Assembly (NCBI GenBank): GCA_943735955.1
Contig: OX030960.1
Span: 2,855,402-2,919,401, forward strand
Direction: 5' to 3'
Source of the DNA: Piscicola geometra
Lineage: Eukaryota; Annelida; Clitellata; Hirudinida; Piscicolidae
Length of the DNA stretch: 64,000 nucleotides
Both the position numbers and the translations under genes were made by a program. Below the pieces are notes generated by a model. That model ran no database searches, had not been told where the DNA came from, and worked only from the letters and a program-made list of their open reading frames with translations. Of this stretch, positions 1 to 14,100 are shown piece by piece (position 1 is the stretch's first letter; each line of letters starts with the position of its first letter).

Positions 1-10
1 AATCTTGTAA

Positions 11-1574
11 ATGAATAAAAAGAAATTCATGTTTGCCATTATTTGCACGAGCTGCCTATCGTTGACGCTGATTGTGAGATATGTTTTCTACGCGAACGAA
101 AGTGCTAGAAAGGATTATTATGTTGAAGCCTCAAAGGTCTACACTGAGTCAAGCCCATTGGTTCACTACAAGATGCCTTCAAGCATGCAGTCCAAAATGG
201 CCGTGAATGGGCAGATTAGGTCAAAAAATGAAGAAATACCGGTGAATATTAAAAAGATTAATGTAAATAATAATAGTAATACTAGCAAAATTTCAAATAG
301 TTTGAATATGATGCATAATAATGAAGATTATAATGTAAATGAAAAAGTAATTTTATTGTTTGTATTGGTGGCCTCAGCTCCTGGAAACGCTGCTCAAAGA
401 ACGGCTATTAGAAAGACGTGGAAAAGTCAACTGAAAAAGATTAATAATAGTTTTGAAAGTAATAAAAAAAATAAAATAAAAAATGATGAGAAAACCTTTT
501 TCCAATTCATAATCGGTAAGTTCACGCATGCTTCACCATTTCTTTAAATTTCAAATTATTTTTTTTGCCTGCAAAGGTGTAGCAGAGTTGGATGTAAAAG
601 AAAAGCAAAAAATAGAAAAAGAAAAAAGAAAGTATAACGACATCATCGTGGCCAACTTCCACGACACGTACTACAACCTCACCCTGAAGAGTCTTCTGGG
701 ACTGAGATGGGTGGTGGCCAGAATGCAAAAAGTATGTTTCATGGGGGATACTATTACTAATAGTAGTGAACCCTTATTGAGCTTTTTATCAGACTATTTT
801 TAAAGTTTTCAATGTTTTAAATTAAATATATAATTTAGGAGGCAAGAATTAAAATGTTAATTTTGTATTTAGATGATATTTAGAATTTGATTTGAATCCA
901 CCACCGTGCAGGAAGATCCGAAGGTCCAAAAGTTCCTCTTGAAATGTGACGATGACACTTTTGCCGACTTGGAAGCCCTTCGCCGACGACTCGCCACCTA
1001 TCGAATGAATGATAACTTCGCAATAGGAAAGGTGATAAAGAGAAGGAGGTTGAAAGACGTGTTCGTGGAAGCGAGTGTGCTTTCAAAGTGGTGGAACTCT
1101 TTGGGAAACTGGCACAGTCAATGCCTCGATATGTTTGCTGACTCAAATCCTGGTTCTCGGAAAATGCTAAAAAAGATTAATGTAGACAAATGGTTCAAGA
1201 GGCACGCGAAACAATCAAACGACACGCCTTCCAAGATGAGTGAGTACATGAGGAACGTGTTTGGTGAGGATGCCATGTTCGATTACCGTTTTTTTCCAAG
1301 CTATTTATCAGGATCTGCCTACGTTCTGTCGGAGCATGCAGCCATAAAATTGAGCGCTATATCATCAAGTTATCCGCTCTTCTTGTTCGAGGACGTGCAC
1401 GTGACAGGAATTCTGAGAAGAAAAGCTGAAACAATGTTAATTGACAGTGCGATGTTCAAGATTGACAGGGATGAGACGTTTAACGCCTGCTCTGGTCAGA
1501 TCAGCTGCCACTACGTTACATCAAGTAGAATGTATCAATTGTGGAAGAGTTATCTATCTTCGGGGTGTTATTGA
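11..1574 (+). CDS. Beta-1,3-galactosyltransferase-like glycosyltransferase (GT31)
   Basis: GT31 enzymes transfer galactose or GlcNAc/GalNAc in beta-1,3 linkage onto glycan acceptors in the Golgi lumen. Three exons join in phase: 11-515, 577-731 and 912-1574 (donors gtaag and gtatg, acceptors gcaaag and gtgcag), giving about 440 aa. Residues 1-27 are a short basic cytosolic stub plus a hydrophobic signal anchor (type II topology), followed by an Asn/Lys/Ser-rich stem. The catalytic domain shows APGNAAQRTAIRKTW (the family RR.AIR..W block), NLTLKSLLGLRWV, the metal-binding DxD motif as KCDDDTF (Asp about 233-235) and FEDVHVTG (the family EDV.xG block, about 379-386). The Met at 11 is chosen because it precedes the anchor; only 10 bases lie upstream, so an upstream 5'UTR exon is possible. 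Acceptor specificity cannot be read. The linker before DIIVANF is unusually Lys/Glu-rich. AATAAA signals follow near 1714 and 1761. Confidence 0.88.
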
Positions 1575-2134
1575 AGGCACTGAAAGTGTCTTGTGTGATA
1601 GAAAAACTTCTTTGAAGTTTCTTTTGTATGCCAATCTTGGTAGGGTGTGGAAAAGATTGATGCAAGGGGCATGGAGATTTGTTGGTAGTCTCCACGTTTG
1701 ATGTTCAGGTGAAATAAAATGAAAACAAAAATTAAATTCACATTTTTCAGATTATAGCTAAATAAAAGTATGTGGCGTCGTTGCATTGCAAGGAGGGTTA
1801 ATAAGTGATGAAGCCTTCTACGGGACATCTAAGCCAGTAGAATCACAATCGACCGTTGGCTGGCGTTCAAATAATAAAAAAATATTTTTTGAAAAAGTTA
1901 TTTCGCTTGCATCTAAGATGATATTTCAAGTTATTTAATTAACTGTAAAAGAAAAGACTTGTACTTTTAATGGATTTGTGTTTTTGAACACTCGAATGAG
2001 TCCCACTACTTTTACAACACATCCAGAATGATATTCGAGAATGTAACTAAATGATGATAGAAACAAATAAATAAAATCGTAAAAAATTCATAAGTCCCGA
2101 ATTAATAATTCCCAAACTTGCATATTTACGAAAC
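1575..2134. other. Tail-to-tail 3' flanks of the GT31 and neuroligin-like genes
   Basis: About 560 bases between the stop of the plus-strand glycosyltransferase and the stop of the minus-strand neuroligin-like gene. It is AT-rich. AATAAA-type signals for the plus-strand gene occur at about 1714 and 1761, with a further one near 2065. No convincing reading frame was seen. Confidence 0.5.
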
Positions 2135-5100
2135 TCAAACCACTGTCGATATATTCGCCTGGGCATTGCTTGATGAGTGGCAGTTACTTTCGATTTTTTT
2201 ATCTTTCAAAATTGAGCTTTCCCCCGCCTTGGCAGCACGTGTTGCTTCCCACACCAATTCGTTTGTCTTCTCGAATGTCGCATCTTCAAAGCGGACTGCG
2301 TGTTTAACGCTGCAAACGTCAGCAGGGCCTTGAGTTGGTGGCTTGTGGAGACTGAAGGAGGTCGTTGGAAGGTATGAAAGATTGGGAGAAACTCGGTGGA
2401 GATGGGAGGAACTGGAAGTTAGAAGGTGGCACGCCCCGAGAAGAGGTAATTGATTGGTGCTGTTGTTGAAGGCAGTGTCGACAGCACTTTTACTAGGCGG
2501 AAACGTCAACGAAGATGGATAGACAGTGCTTGTGGCCTTATTATTAGGGCTATTATTGATGCTGTTATTGGTGTTGCCTTTTTTCTCATTAATGTTAGTG
2601 ATATTTATTTCAGCGGCTTTGTTGTGGTCAATGACAGAAAGGCTACAATTAAGATTGTTGATTGGTGGATTATTGAAAAAGGAAACGGTTTTATTCGTTT
2701 CAATTAACCCGCCCGAGAGTCCATCATTGCTACTGCACCCTACAGCCAGACTATCATTCCTGCTTCTCATCAAAGAGTCACTTACGTTTTGTGCCTTGTA
2801 AACGACATCATTGTTGCTACTAATGTTACTACTTATGTTACTACTTATGTTACTACTTATGTTACTACTTATGTTACTACTTATGTTACTACTTATGTTA
2901 CTACTTATGTTACTACTTATGTTACTAGCAGCCAAATGGCAACTCCCTTTTCGTTTCAGCGACTGGTTGTTGCTGCTAGTCATTTGAGAGAGCGAACTGC
3001 TGTTGAAAGCGTCGCTTCCGCAAACATTGTCGTCCTTACTAGTGAGAGCATCGACACTCTTTATGAAAGCCAGGTTACTATTGGTTTTGGAGTTATAGTG
3101 ATCTTTATGCGCGCTGAAGTTGTCGTTAAGGTTGTTTTTGTCTTTTTTTTCATGGTCGAGATGCTCTAGGGTGGTTCGTTTATTGCTGCCGCAATGATGA
3201 GCCACACATGCGTCAGAAGCGACTTTTTTTAGCTTTTTCTTTTTTGCGCTTTTGCTTGAAATGCGGTGCTTGAAAGGTCTTTGTTTAGAGTAAGAGGTGC
3301 AGTTGGCGCACCCCCCGGAAAAGACCAAAGCCTTGTCGTCACCAACGTAATCTGCCATCTCTTGGCCATTCCAGTTCTCAGAGTTTTTCATCGCCTTCAA
3401 ACTTCCTCCCTCCCTCTTCTTTATTTTCTTCTTCACCAGACACCACTGCGCGAAAGTGGCGCCAAAGACTGCGATGTTCATGACGAGAAAGACTCCGCCG
3501 ATGACCAGAGTGGTCGTCAGGATCGACGACTTTTCTTTCGTTTCTGCGTCCGATGTTGTGTTCGATGGTGCTTTGATGTTCGTGTCCGAGGGCGGTTTGC
3601 CCCGTGATGAAGTGTCACTGCGCACCCACGCGTCTAACTGCAGGTGGTTGTTGCTGATGTGAGGATTGCTGGAAAAGCGTTTGGAGGAAGTGTTGGGCAG
3701 ATGGGTGTCTGTGTGTTCAGTCGAGTTGTACAGGGATTTGACTTTCATATTAAAGTCGTCTATATTTGCACTTTTATAGAGGGAGTTATTCGATAAATAC
3801 GTTGACAAATCTTGGAACGCGTCATCTGGGTGCATTTCAGTGTGTGTGCGATTGCAGGCTGCGATGAAAGCAGGAATGACTGGGCAGTCGAGATTGAATG
3901 GAACTTGTTGCATTTCAAAACTGAAAGAATTCTGAAATTCTTGGTCGTAGCTGAGGGCGTATTGGAATTGATTTTTTTGTGTTTTTAGTTGGCTTCGTCT
4001 GCAAGAAGGGTCATTGAAGTCTTTGAAGCAGTGCAAGCAATGGTTTCTGGAGGCTTCTGAGACCAAGGGACAGTGACTAAGTTTCCTGACAAACACTTCA
4101 GCGTCACTCATCACCCTACCCTGACTGGCCATCACTCCTTCACGGCCTTCCTTCGTCCCATCACTTTCCTTAACTGCCTTCCAGTTGAATATATTCACGT
4201 ATCCCTCTTTTTGTAACTCAGCATAGCTTTTGAGACGGTGTGATGGAAAGGTGAACAGAGTGGTAGAATCTGGCTGGTGTATCTTGGGCACCAAGTCAAG
4301 CCAGGCTGCCAAGGTTCGGCTTTTGAAATGATGTCTGAGGCTAGGAGGCTTTCCTGCGAAGCAAGCGTGATGGTTGTAGAAAGAAAGAATGAGAAATGTA
4401 AAAACAAAATAATTGAAGAATAATCAAAAAGTGTTCACAATGGGCTATCATGTGTTTCCAAAAGGATAAGAGTGGCATGCAGAAACCTCCTTTTGTCGTT
4501 TTGAAGGATTTTTTCATTTCCCTCGCGTGCTTGTTAAATAAAATAAACATCTTATTCACTTTTTAAGCTTATTTTTTGAAAAATCTAATTTTAAAAAAAT
4601 ATAAAAACTTTTATTTTAAATAAAGAGTTATAAAACTTTTATCTTTTGAGATTAACATTTCATTGACACTCCATTAAGGCTGCCATTTTGAAAAGGATTA
4701 TTTATAAACAAATAAAAGCTTTTTGGAGCTGCAGAGCTTTCAAGTACTTTGTGATAGAGCCCTTCTGACTATTATCCTGCCAACGCATGCAAAATGTGCT
4801 GGTTATTAGACTAACACGAGATTTAAATTTGATTCAAAATGTAAAGACTTTTTTATTAGTAATTAAGTTCTTTTTTCTATCGATTAAACTCAAGTACGCT
4901 AGGAATAAATTACTCTAGGGACCAAATTAAAAGGGTAGCGATGGCTTAATAAGTCACTTTTGAAAAGTTTTTCTGCATATTTTCCTAGTTTTCAATCCCA
5001 AAAAAATAATTCATTAAAACTCAAGTTTAAATCATCACAAAATAAAATTCTTTTTTGTATACATAGAAATTTAAGCATTTATCTGACCAATCTGAGCTTT

Positions 5101-8100
5101 AAATCAATCGATTTCGAAAGAGATTACGTCAAATACAGACATGCTCCAATCGAGAAACAGGCTTGAAATCCATTTTCTCAGATTTGAGACGAAAGAATTA
5201 TCTTTAATGTTGTTTGAGTTCAGGGGAAAATAGCCGTTCTAGCACTGCATAAAACTAGGACGAGACAAACATCACGTAAAGCTTTTATAAATAAATGAAT
5301 CTCTGCCGTCAAGATGTGACATTGATTTAGTATCAAGAAAGCATTAACTAAATGGCTTCCATACAAAATCATGCATGAACCCATTCATCAATCAATCAAT
5401 TATTTCTGAATGGAGTGATTAATCAGTGCATTCACTCATGCATTCATGCATGCATTGACCAACGACGACCACTCAGTGCATGTTCTGAATGGAAGACAGG
5501 ACGTGTGATATACGAAACATACTCATTAATATCTTTGAAAGAACTAGATATTGAGAATCGATGGGGGGACATGAGTGATAGGCTGATGGATCTAAAAGAA
5601 GAAGCCAAAAAGTGATCGATGGAAGCTTGTTGAAGGCACGTGCTGTGGGATGCCGTGTGTGAAGCGGTTTGATCGATGTGCCGAAGTAATCAACGCTGAA
5701 TGCACTGCTTTGCGTCCGTCAGCAATTTGCTTTTGTGTCGTAAGATGAAGGTGATGAAGGGCAATTTTGAGCGATAAAGGCTGAATGGTGTGGAAAAAGA
5801 AAAACAACTTTGTTGCATCTGGAAAGGAATAGTTCTTTCGAAGTGACTGCAGCAGTTTTCTGAAAGGTTTAGAATTTAGTCGGCAAGAATTTTACGTGAA
5901 ATTGCTAAAAATTGAAACTTCTATTGCATTCGGTACATTCATTTTTCATAGTTTTCTATATTTTGGGTGCATTTTCAAACCTTTTTATATTGTATATCAC
6001 AATGTAAAATTCTTTTTTCTCTTCTTCAAAATGAAACTCAAAAAAGTATATAAAAAGTAAAAATTCGCATGAAGTCTTTAGTGGATTAGCAAGATTAAGC
6101 AATCAAACATGGCAAAAGTTTTTATTTTTTGCTAATTCTGCGGAAATTTTTGGAAGTCTTTGGCTTCAAATTAAAATTAAATAAATATTTTTTTGCTTTG
6201 CTCTTTTTTTTGTTGATATTTTCAACATCTTCTTCTTCAACTCACGCACCCACTCAATCACTATTCACCCTTCTACCCACCCATCCACCAATTCCCTCAC
6301 CCATCAACAACATTTCCACTCTACCACCCACTCACCTACCAACTCAACCACCCACCCACTTACCCACCCAATTACCCACCCATTTACCCATCTACTCACC
6401 CACCCAATTACCCACCCACTTACTCATCTACCCACCTACCCACTTACCCATCTAACCACCCACACACTCACCCATTAACCCACCCATCTACCCATCCATC
6501 TAACAACTTACCCTCCTACCTATCCACTTACTTACCCACTCACCCACCAACTTACCCACCCAATTACCCACCCACTTACCCGTTCAACCCACCCACTTAC
6601 CCATTCAACCCACCCACCTATTAACCAACCTACCAACCCATCCATCTACCAACCCACCCACTCATTAACCTTCTAACCCATCCACCCACCAGCCCACCCA
6701 CTCACTCACCCACCTACCCACCAACTTATCCATCCAGGTACCCACCCACTTACCCGTTCAACCCACTCACCTATTAACCAACTCACCCACCTACTTATTT
6801 ACCCACCCAATAACCCACCCACTTACCCACCTATCCACCCACTTACCCACCAACCCACCCACCTACCAACCCAACCACCCACCTACCCATCTACCCACCC
6901 ACCCACTGACCAAAGAACATGAAGAATTGTTGGACAAGGTCGAAGGAGGACCAGTAAACGTCATCATTCCGCTCATCGTCATCATGCTTGCAGTCGCTTT
7001 TGCCGTTTGGGTCACTGGAAGTGATTAAATATTCATTACTCGAAAATGATTCATTGTTTTAAAAGTAAGTAATCGAATCATTAGTCATATTTTTCGCTTA
7101 CTTTTATAGGAGTTGAGAAAGTAAATTTGATATTTATAGTTTCATTTCCAAAAGTGTGGTTTGAAGTTAGCAAAAAACGAGTATTTTTAAAAGTTTGCAA
7201 TGATAAGAATAGTCTTAAGAAGTAGTTTAAAAATGCATTTAAAAAATAGGCTAATTAAAACATTAAAGTAGGTTTTGAATAATCAATCTTCTAATTATAG
7301 CCGTTGTGCCAAGACTTTTGATTTGATTTACATACTTTAAAAATAACTTTTTAAATTTAGTCTTTTTAAATAACAACATTTTGAAAAAGATTTTTAAATC
7401 CTTGATCAAAGGATTCCATGTTCTTGGGCGACCTATTTGAACACCACGTTTTTAATCATTTGGAAATTAAATGCCCTTCAACTCCTGAAGTACCATAAAA
7501 TAACTATTTATTTTCACACGTTCAAATATATTTTGTTTAAAAACATATTTTTTTAAGTAATTCAACTCTTTGCTCATTAGTTTTTATTTTCTTAGTCAAA
7601 TTAAAGTAGGCGAAATATTTTTAAAATTCAGTTAAGAGTATTATTAATTTTCACCACAATTACCATCATAGATATTCTAGTTTTTCTAACTTATGCCTAA
7701 ACTTACGTTCAAAAAGAACAATTCTTTTTTCGATTAATGATGTGTCTAGACATTATGGGTGTCTGAACAATCTGCTATTTTAAGGTAATGGAAATTTGAA
7801 AATTAATTTTTATGTCAAATTAATTTTATGGGAATGATTTTTCTCATTAAATGTATATAAAAAGCATTAAAAATTCGAAAAAGAAACAAAGAAAATACAT
7901 TTTTTTGGTTTCCTTAGATTAATTTTAATCCAGCCTTCATCGTGTCTTTTCACTCACTGACTTATAGACTACATTCAATACTTTATTAAATCGTCTTTAT
8001 TTATCCAAATGTCTTATTAACGTGATTCCAAGCTTTATGTTGAACATTTAAATAATTTTTCTCAATTATTCTTTATTCAAATAGTTAAATTTAATCCTTG

Positions 8101-11100
8101 AATCTATTTTTCTTTTTTCTGAAAATTCTTTTTTCACTCTTTCCACGTCCAGCCCATTAAGGGCAATATAGCTCTTGAAAACGCGAAATGCTTTCGAATT
8201 GTCCAGTATTAGTACCAGGCACAATTTTAAAATCATAAATTTGATTAAAGAAAATGGCTTCACAAAGGGACATAACTAAATGATTATACATGTGAAGGCT
8301 TTTCACCCTAATTTTTAAGGCTCAGAATTTTAGACAAAGCCTTAATAGCATTTTATTTTTTCTACTCGAATGAAATAATATTTCCGTTGGCCTTTTCAAA
8401 TGCGTGCAAGTCCAGTCAGGCTCGCTTGAAAAGGTTTCATAAGATTTTTAAAGTTATAAATAATTAACTGGGTTAGCAGTAATTCAATAACTTTATTTAG
8501 CACTTTAAAAGGTTTTCAAGATATTTCTTTACACTATGAATATTTTAAAAGGCTTTCGTCTTCCGAATAAATAATCTCAAAATCCATTTGTATACTTTTT
8601 AAAAAGCCACTAAAAATCGAATGAGAAATAATAATAAATTATTCAGTGAAGCATCCACCCTCCACCCACCCAGAATGAACAAAGCGACAGAGGTAGATGA
8701 GAAATGGCTTTGAGGAGTTCTTTTTTGTTGTTTCTTCAGTGTCTTTCTCGCCTTCTCTCGGGACGTCAGGGTGAGCAAAGATGTTATCCAGCTCGTATCC
8801 AAAAGGCTTCATCGCTTGTCTGGAGTTCATCGAAGAGTCAAAGACGAAAAAATAAACTCGATTTGGTCTGCGTAGTTTTTCTTTCGTCTCATATTTTTGT
8901 TTTGATGGATCTTGATTTACGTCTCTGATTTTATGATTAGTGACTCTTCCAGCAAGGGATTCCGCGTGCAAAACACCCTTGCTTTTTCTGAAGACATCGC
9001 TAATTCGCATGTCTAAATTCTGACCACGACTGCTTACAACAACATCATCATCACCATCACTCACGTTGTAAAAGTCTTCCAAAGGACTAAACTCTTCGTC
9101 ATATTTTGCATGCCGTTTCTTTATTTTTTTATTCCGCTTCAAGTCTTCATCACCAAGATTTTCTTCAGTGGATGTTTTCGCAGTTAAATTGGAGCTTTCA
9201 TTCTGGATTGAGCAGTCAGCTACACCAGCTGAAAAGCCGAGAGAAGGTAACGAAGCCTGGTTCATCAAATTTAGATATGAATAGGAGCACTTATGAGAGT
9301 TTGAGGAATGAGATTTGGCGAGGAATTGATGCATCCAGAGGAGTGTGGGCGCATTGAAGATGGCGTCGTCATAGAAACTGATCAGCGTGTCTCGGAGGCT
9401 TTGCTGGTCGCCTGGGGGTCTGTCCCAGTCTTTGTACGTGTGTAGCAGTGTGTCGAGAACCTAGTGAGCGGTGGTTGCGTGTTGTGTAGTTGTGGTGGTT
9501 TAGTGATGTCTTGTTATAGTGTGGTGGTATGTAGTTATGGTTTAAGGATGTGGTGTGAAAGTGAACACCTGTTTAGTGTTTGTGATGCAGTGTTAAGAGT
9601 GTGTGGTGCAGTAGTGTGTTGACGGCTAAAGACATTTTTATACGATTATTAGCGTTGCTAGAAAGTTAATTAGATCTAGCTGACAGTTTTGACGATAATC
9701 CCAATCAAATGAGAAAACACGGATTTAGAAAAACAGCTTTGAGCAGGTCATTTTTATTCATATTAATCGCATTTTGTGCAACGTTTTATAGAGGCGCATA
9801 AATAAGAAGAAAATAACGGAGAAGAGAAGGTTGGATTACTTGCATTACTTATAGATTGAATCTCGTAATAAACTACCCAATATCCGTGAATTCCATAAAA
9901 AGAAACAGTTTTGCTAACGCATGCAGACTCTCAGGAACCTGCATGTACACACAAACATAACAACACAATTACTAACAGAAACAACAACACAATTACTAAC
10001 AGACACAACAACACAATTACTAACAGACACAACAACACAATTACTAACAGACACGATAACCCCTACCTTTTGTTTGTGGTACACAAAGTTGTTTTGGACA
10101 TAGTGTCTCATAGCGTCGAAAAGGTTTGAGGCTGAGGTTCCGTACAGAAGAGGCTTGTGTCCGATGAAGAAACTGCTCTGCTGCTTCGAGAGACCCACCA
10201 TCACGTCTACACCGCAGTCAAACTCAGACTTTTCCCCTGTCGATTTGTCATTTTGTTCGATTTTTAACGAGTTTTGTGATGAACTTTTAGAGAACTTCGA
10301 AACAAAAGGAGGAAGGTAGGATTTGAAGGTGAAAGCGTTAGGGTGGAGGTTGTTGAGTAGAGCTTCGGCCTGTCTGATGCGGTCGATGCTGGCTTCGTGC
10401 AGACATTTGAGGCTCTCGTGTGGTGGAGTGCTGGAGTGGTTGGCATGATGAGTGGAGTTGTCATGCAGGTTGATGAGATCGTCTTGGGATGAACAGTTGA
10501 GATGGAAGAGAAAGAAGGAAGAGAGGGAGGAGGGGTTGAAAAAAGGAGGCTGTGGTGAACCGTTAATCAGAACCACGTGACGGAATAGTCTTCTGTCTGG
10601 ATTACGTGATTTCGGTGGAGACTTGTTGTGTAATTTAGTGATGAAATAACAATTTAAGACCAGGAATAATAATTCTCATAAAAAAATAGAAATGCTCAGG
10701 ACAAATTTAATTTGTAGCAAACATTGTCGCTAGATTTTTGTAAATGACTTTTACAAACCTTTGAAAAAGCCATTCGTTTGTTTTTTCTTTCAACTTAAAA
10801 AGATAAACAATTTCCTAAACCAAAAACAACTAAGCCTGCATTTAAACTAAAAAAGACTATTAATTCATGTATTTTTTTTTCAGGACAGAAATTATTTCAG
10901 GGATGAGAGGCCTAACTTATCATCAGATGCCTGCCTACACGCTTCAGTGCCTCCCTTGTGCTCGCTTTTTCAAAGCACAAAGAACCATGAAGTGGCCGTG
11001 TGGTATCTTATGAAAATGACTTAATGCGGTTTAAAAATATTTTTATATATTTTTAATGTGTTTCAATAATTGGAAATATAATTTTAAGACTAATTAGAAA

Positions 11101-14100
11101 ACACTTAACGCTCGTCCGAGCTAGAATAAGGGAAAGAGAATGAAGAGAAAGCCATTGAAGATGTAAAGGAAGGAAGGCAAAGTGTTTGATGACAGAGCTG
11201 CAGAGACGTAAAAAGGGCAATGAAGACTGGCAGAAATTAAAGGCTGGACATCTCTGATTGCACGATCAAACACCACAAGCAGCTGACCTGCATCTAAGAA
11301 CAAGTCATGTCTTTTTAACATCTGAGCTGTGGAATGTGATCATCACGAGCATTTGTTTTTTATTCATTTTGTTTTTAATTTGACAAAAATTAATCTCTCT
11401 AACTTGGTGTCCATTGAGAGCATGTATTTACAATTAATTCAGTCTTATTTAATTTTCCAAAGACGAAGGAAGGCTTTATAAAGCTTTAATGTTCATATTC
11501 ACGAGGCTCCTTTATCCAATTTCGTATATTTGAGAAGTCAAAAGATATTATATAGCTATGAAATTATTTACGATTATTAATAAATAGAAAAATACATGAT
11601 ATAATATAAACAATAATCTAAAAAATCTTAAATTTTCTTGTCTATAAACTCAATTTAATTAAGACATACGATTGACAAATAAACTATATTAAATTCCTTA
11701 ATGAAGCAATTGAAGCGTTCTGGTGGATGGAGCGTGGCTAAATGTTTATAAGGGTTATGAGGTTAATGCAAAGTTTTCTTGCTCTAGAACCTCTTTGGCT
11801 TTTAAATGTTAAAACTCTTTCATGGTCTCACTAATCTTTCTGGATAGTTCTCATTTCAGTTTCCAAAGTACTTAACAGAAAATGTATTTTTTTGTTTTTT
11901 TTCCTTTAATTTACGTGTAAAAACATCTCGGATGTGTGTTAAGAACTCTTCATGAGTAATTATCTAAGGAGATGTTTCTTGTTCTGTGTGGTCGTATGTG
12001 CATGATTGAGAGCTGTTCTAAACGAGTGGTGCATGGTAGGGAGTGAGGTTGGAGGAGCAATGGACAATTTCGTAGATTTTAAATAAAAAATTATTTTTAG
12101 GCCTTTTTTTCGTTATAATTTATATTAATAAAAACAGTGTAAAACGAATAATTGAGGATCAGGGTGGCTTAAAGATTCGCTTGTGTACGATGATTAAAAA
12201 TGAGGCTAGCGAGAACATTTAAAAGCCGTAATCAAATTTAAACCTTTTCTTATTCAACACTTAAATTTTCGAGCAATTGGCAGACCTGTGCCAGCAATTA
12301 AAAAAACTTTTGTTCTCAAATGATGGAAATGGTTCGACATTTTTTGAATCTAGAATGAGAAAAAACTCAAATGCATTTTTTTTCAAATAATTAACATGGA
12401 AAGCTTATGTTTCTAAAAGTTTATTTAAAAAAAGTTACAGTTGAATGAATGTCATTCTTTATTTACTTGTTAACGCATCTACGTATAAAAACAAGTTATA
12501 ACAATTTCAAATTACTTTAAAACTTGATTTATTTTTTAAATTGATAGAATATATTTAAAAAATATGAGAATCTGATTTTCAAATAATTGTAACTTTCCAC
12601 TGTTTCAGCATGACCCAAAAATGACAATAAATAACTCTGTGAAAATTAAATGTTAAAAAATTGTTTTTAAAGTTTTCCAAGTTCTAAATCTTCACAAAGA
12701 ACAAAAAGTTGTTTAAATTCAAGAAGCAAAGACCTTTAATCCTGCTGGACAACACATGCAAGAAATTTCCCTCCAGGGAGACGCTGTTGTCAACATAATT
12801 GTGAATAAAGAGTCGAAAAAACTAGTTCAAACACTGAAAACTCGTGTTCATTTTGATACAAGAGTATTTGATTGAAGCCGGCAATGACGCTTCACTCAAT
12901 TTATGGAACCTCGATATTTACGATTGTTTCAAAAAGTTTTTTTAGCTCAATTTTAGACTTTTCAGCAATAAAGAAACAACTTCTTTGAAATAACGAGATG
13001 GACGGTGTAGTTAAGCAGTGTGGACAGGGCAGCGAGAGAAGTTGACAAGATTTAAAGCGTTTGCTTACTTGGTGATAAACTAACACAAAAGGCGTCGAAG
13101 TTTAGTTTTGTGAGCTATAACAGTGAATTTAAACAATGATACTTGAATACTTACTTTTTCAGCGAAACTGAATACTTTATCTTGTGAATTGAAACTCTAA
13201 ACCTAACACAAACCATTCTCATTTAAAAAACAAAAACTTCGTTGTGTGTCACAAGTGTCGTATGCCTATCAAGAAGCGCTAGCAGAGAGCACCAGACCAA
13301 AGCATTAAAGCAATGAAAAGCATTCAAATAAATTAAACATTTATTTGCGATACCGCTGAACGAATTCACCTTGCATTCTTTATGCCTCGGCCAACCACAC
13401 AGCGTGAATAACGACCAAATTAGAGGCAAGGTCCGCCGGGAGATTAGGCAGTTTCAGCGTATGATATCGAGTCGATATGGGCATGCACATCGCTTTTAAT
13501 TCAGAAGATAGAAATTATAATTTGTAAAAAAATTTAAATTCGTATTTTTAATGAAAAAATACCATCAATCATTCAAAAGATTACTCTTCACTAATAGATC
13601 TTATTCTCCGAATTAATCATTCCACTATTCCCTAAGCCCAGACTAACACAGCTACATATCACAGCTAAATCCAAAAAACTACAAAGTGACTGAATACACG
13701 GCAGTTACCTCTGATGCTGTCGGAATCGAGCATGGCGGCAACGACGGAAGCGCCCCCTCCATGGCCTGCCAGTGTGACCATTCCTGCATCTCCACCGAAG
13801 CCTCTTATGTTCTCCTGCACCCATTCCAATGCAGCCAGTATGTCCAAAACCCCCTGGTTGCCATTCCATTCATCGTCATCATCATCAACGTTATCATCAT
13901 CGTTATCATCATCGTCACCATCACCATCATCTTGATCATTATAATCTTTTCCACCATTTTCAGTACCACCGGGGAACTTATTAAAATCATATTTTTCGTT
14001 ATTTGAATTGGTAAAACCTTCATTTGTTTGGTGATTAAAATAATTTACTTTGTTTGTAATGGACTCATTGTCGAGAACATGCATTTTACCGCCATCTTTT

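Larger units (their letters stand above)
4354..8669. other. Last intron of the neuroligin-like gene
   Basis: AT-rich intron sequence of about 4.3 kb on the minus-strand gene. Apart from the Pro/Thr-type CCCA repeat tract and the orphan membrane-segment reading frame listed separately, no coding, RNA or transposon signature was recognised. Confidence 0.5.

Noticed and set aside
2450..3662. Plus-strand frames of 85-126 codons
   Set aside because: They are antisense to the last exon of the neuroligin-like gene, whose minus-strand frame is continuous, has TM and PDZ motifs and ends properly.
6129..6455. A secreted Thr/Pro/His-rich protein
   Set aside because: A hydrophobic start by chance in AT-rich DNA joined to the CCCA repeat; no upstream or downstream support and no family features.
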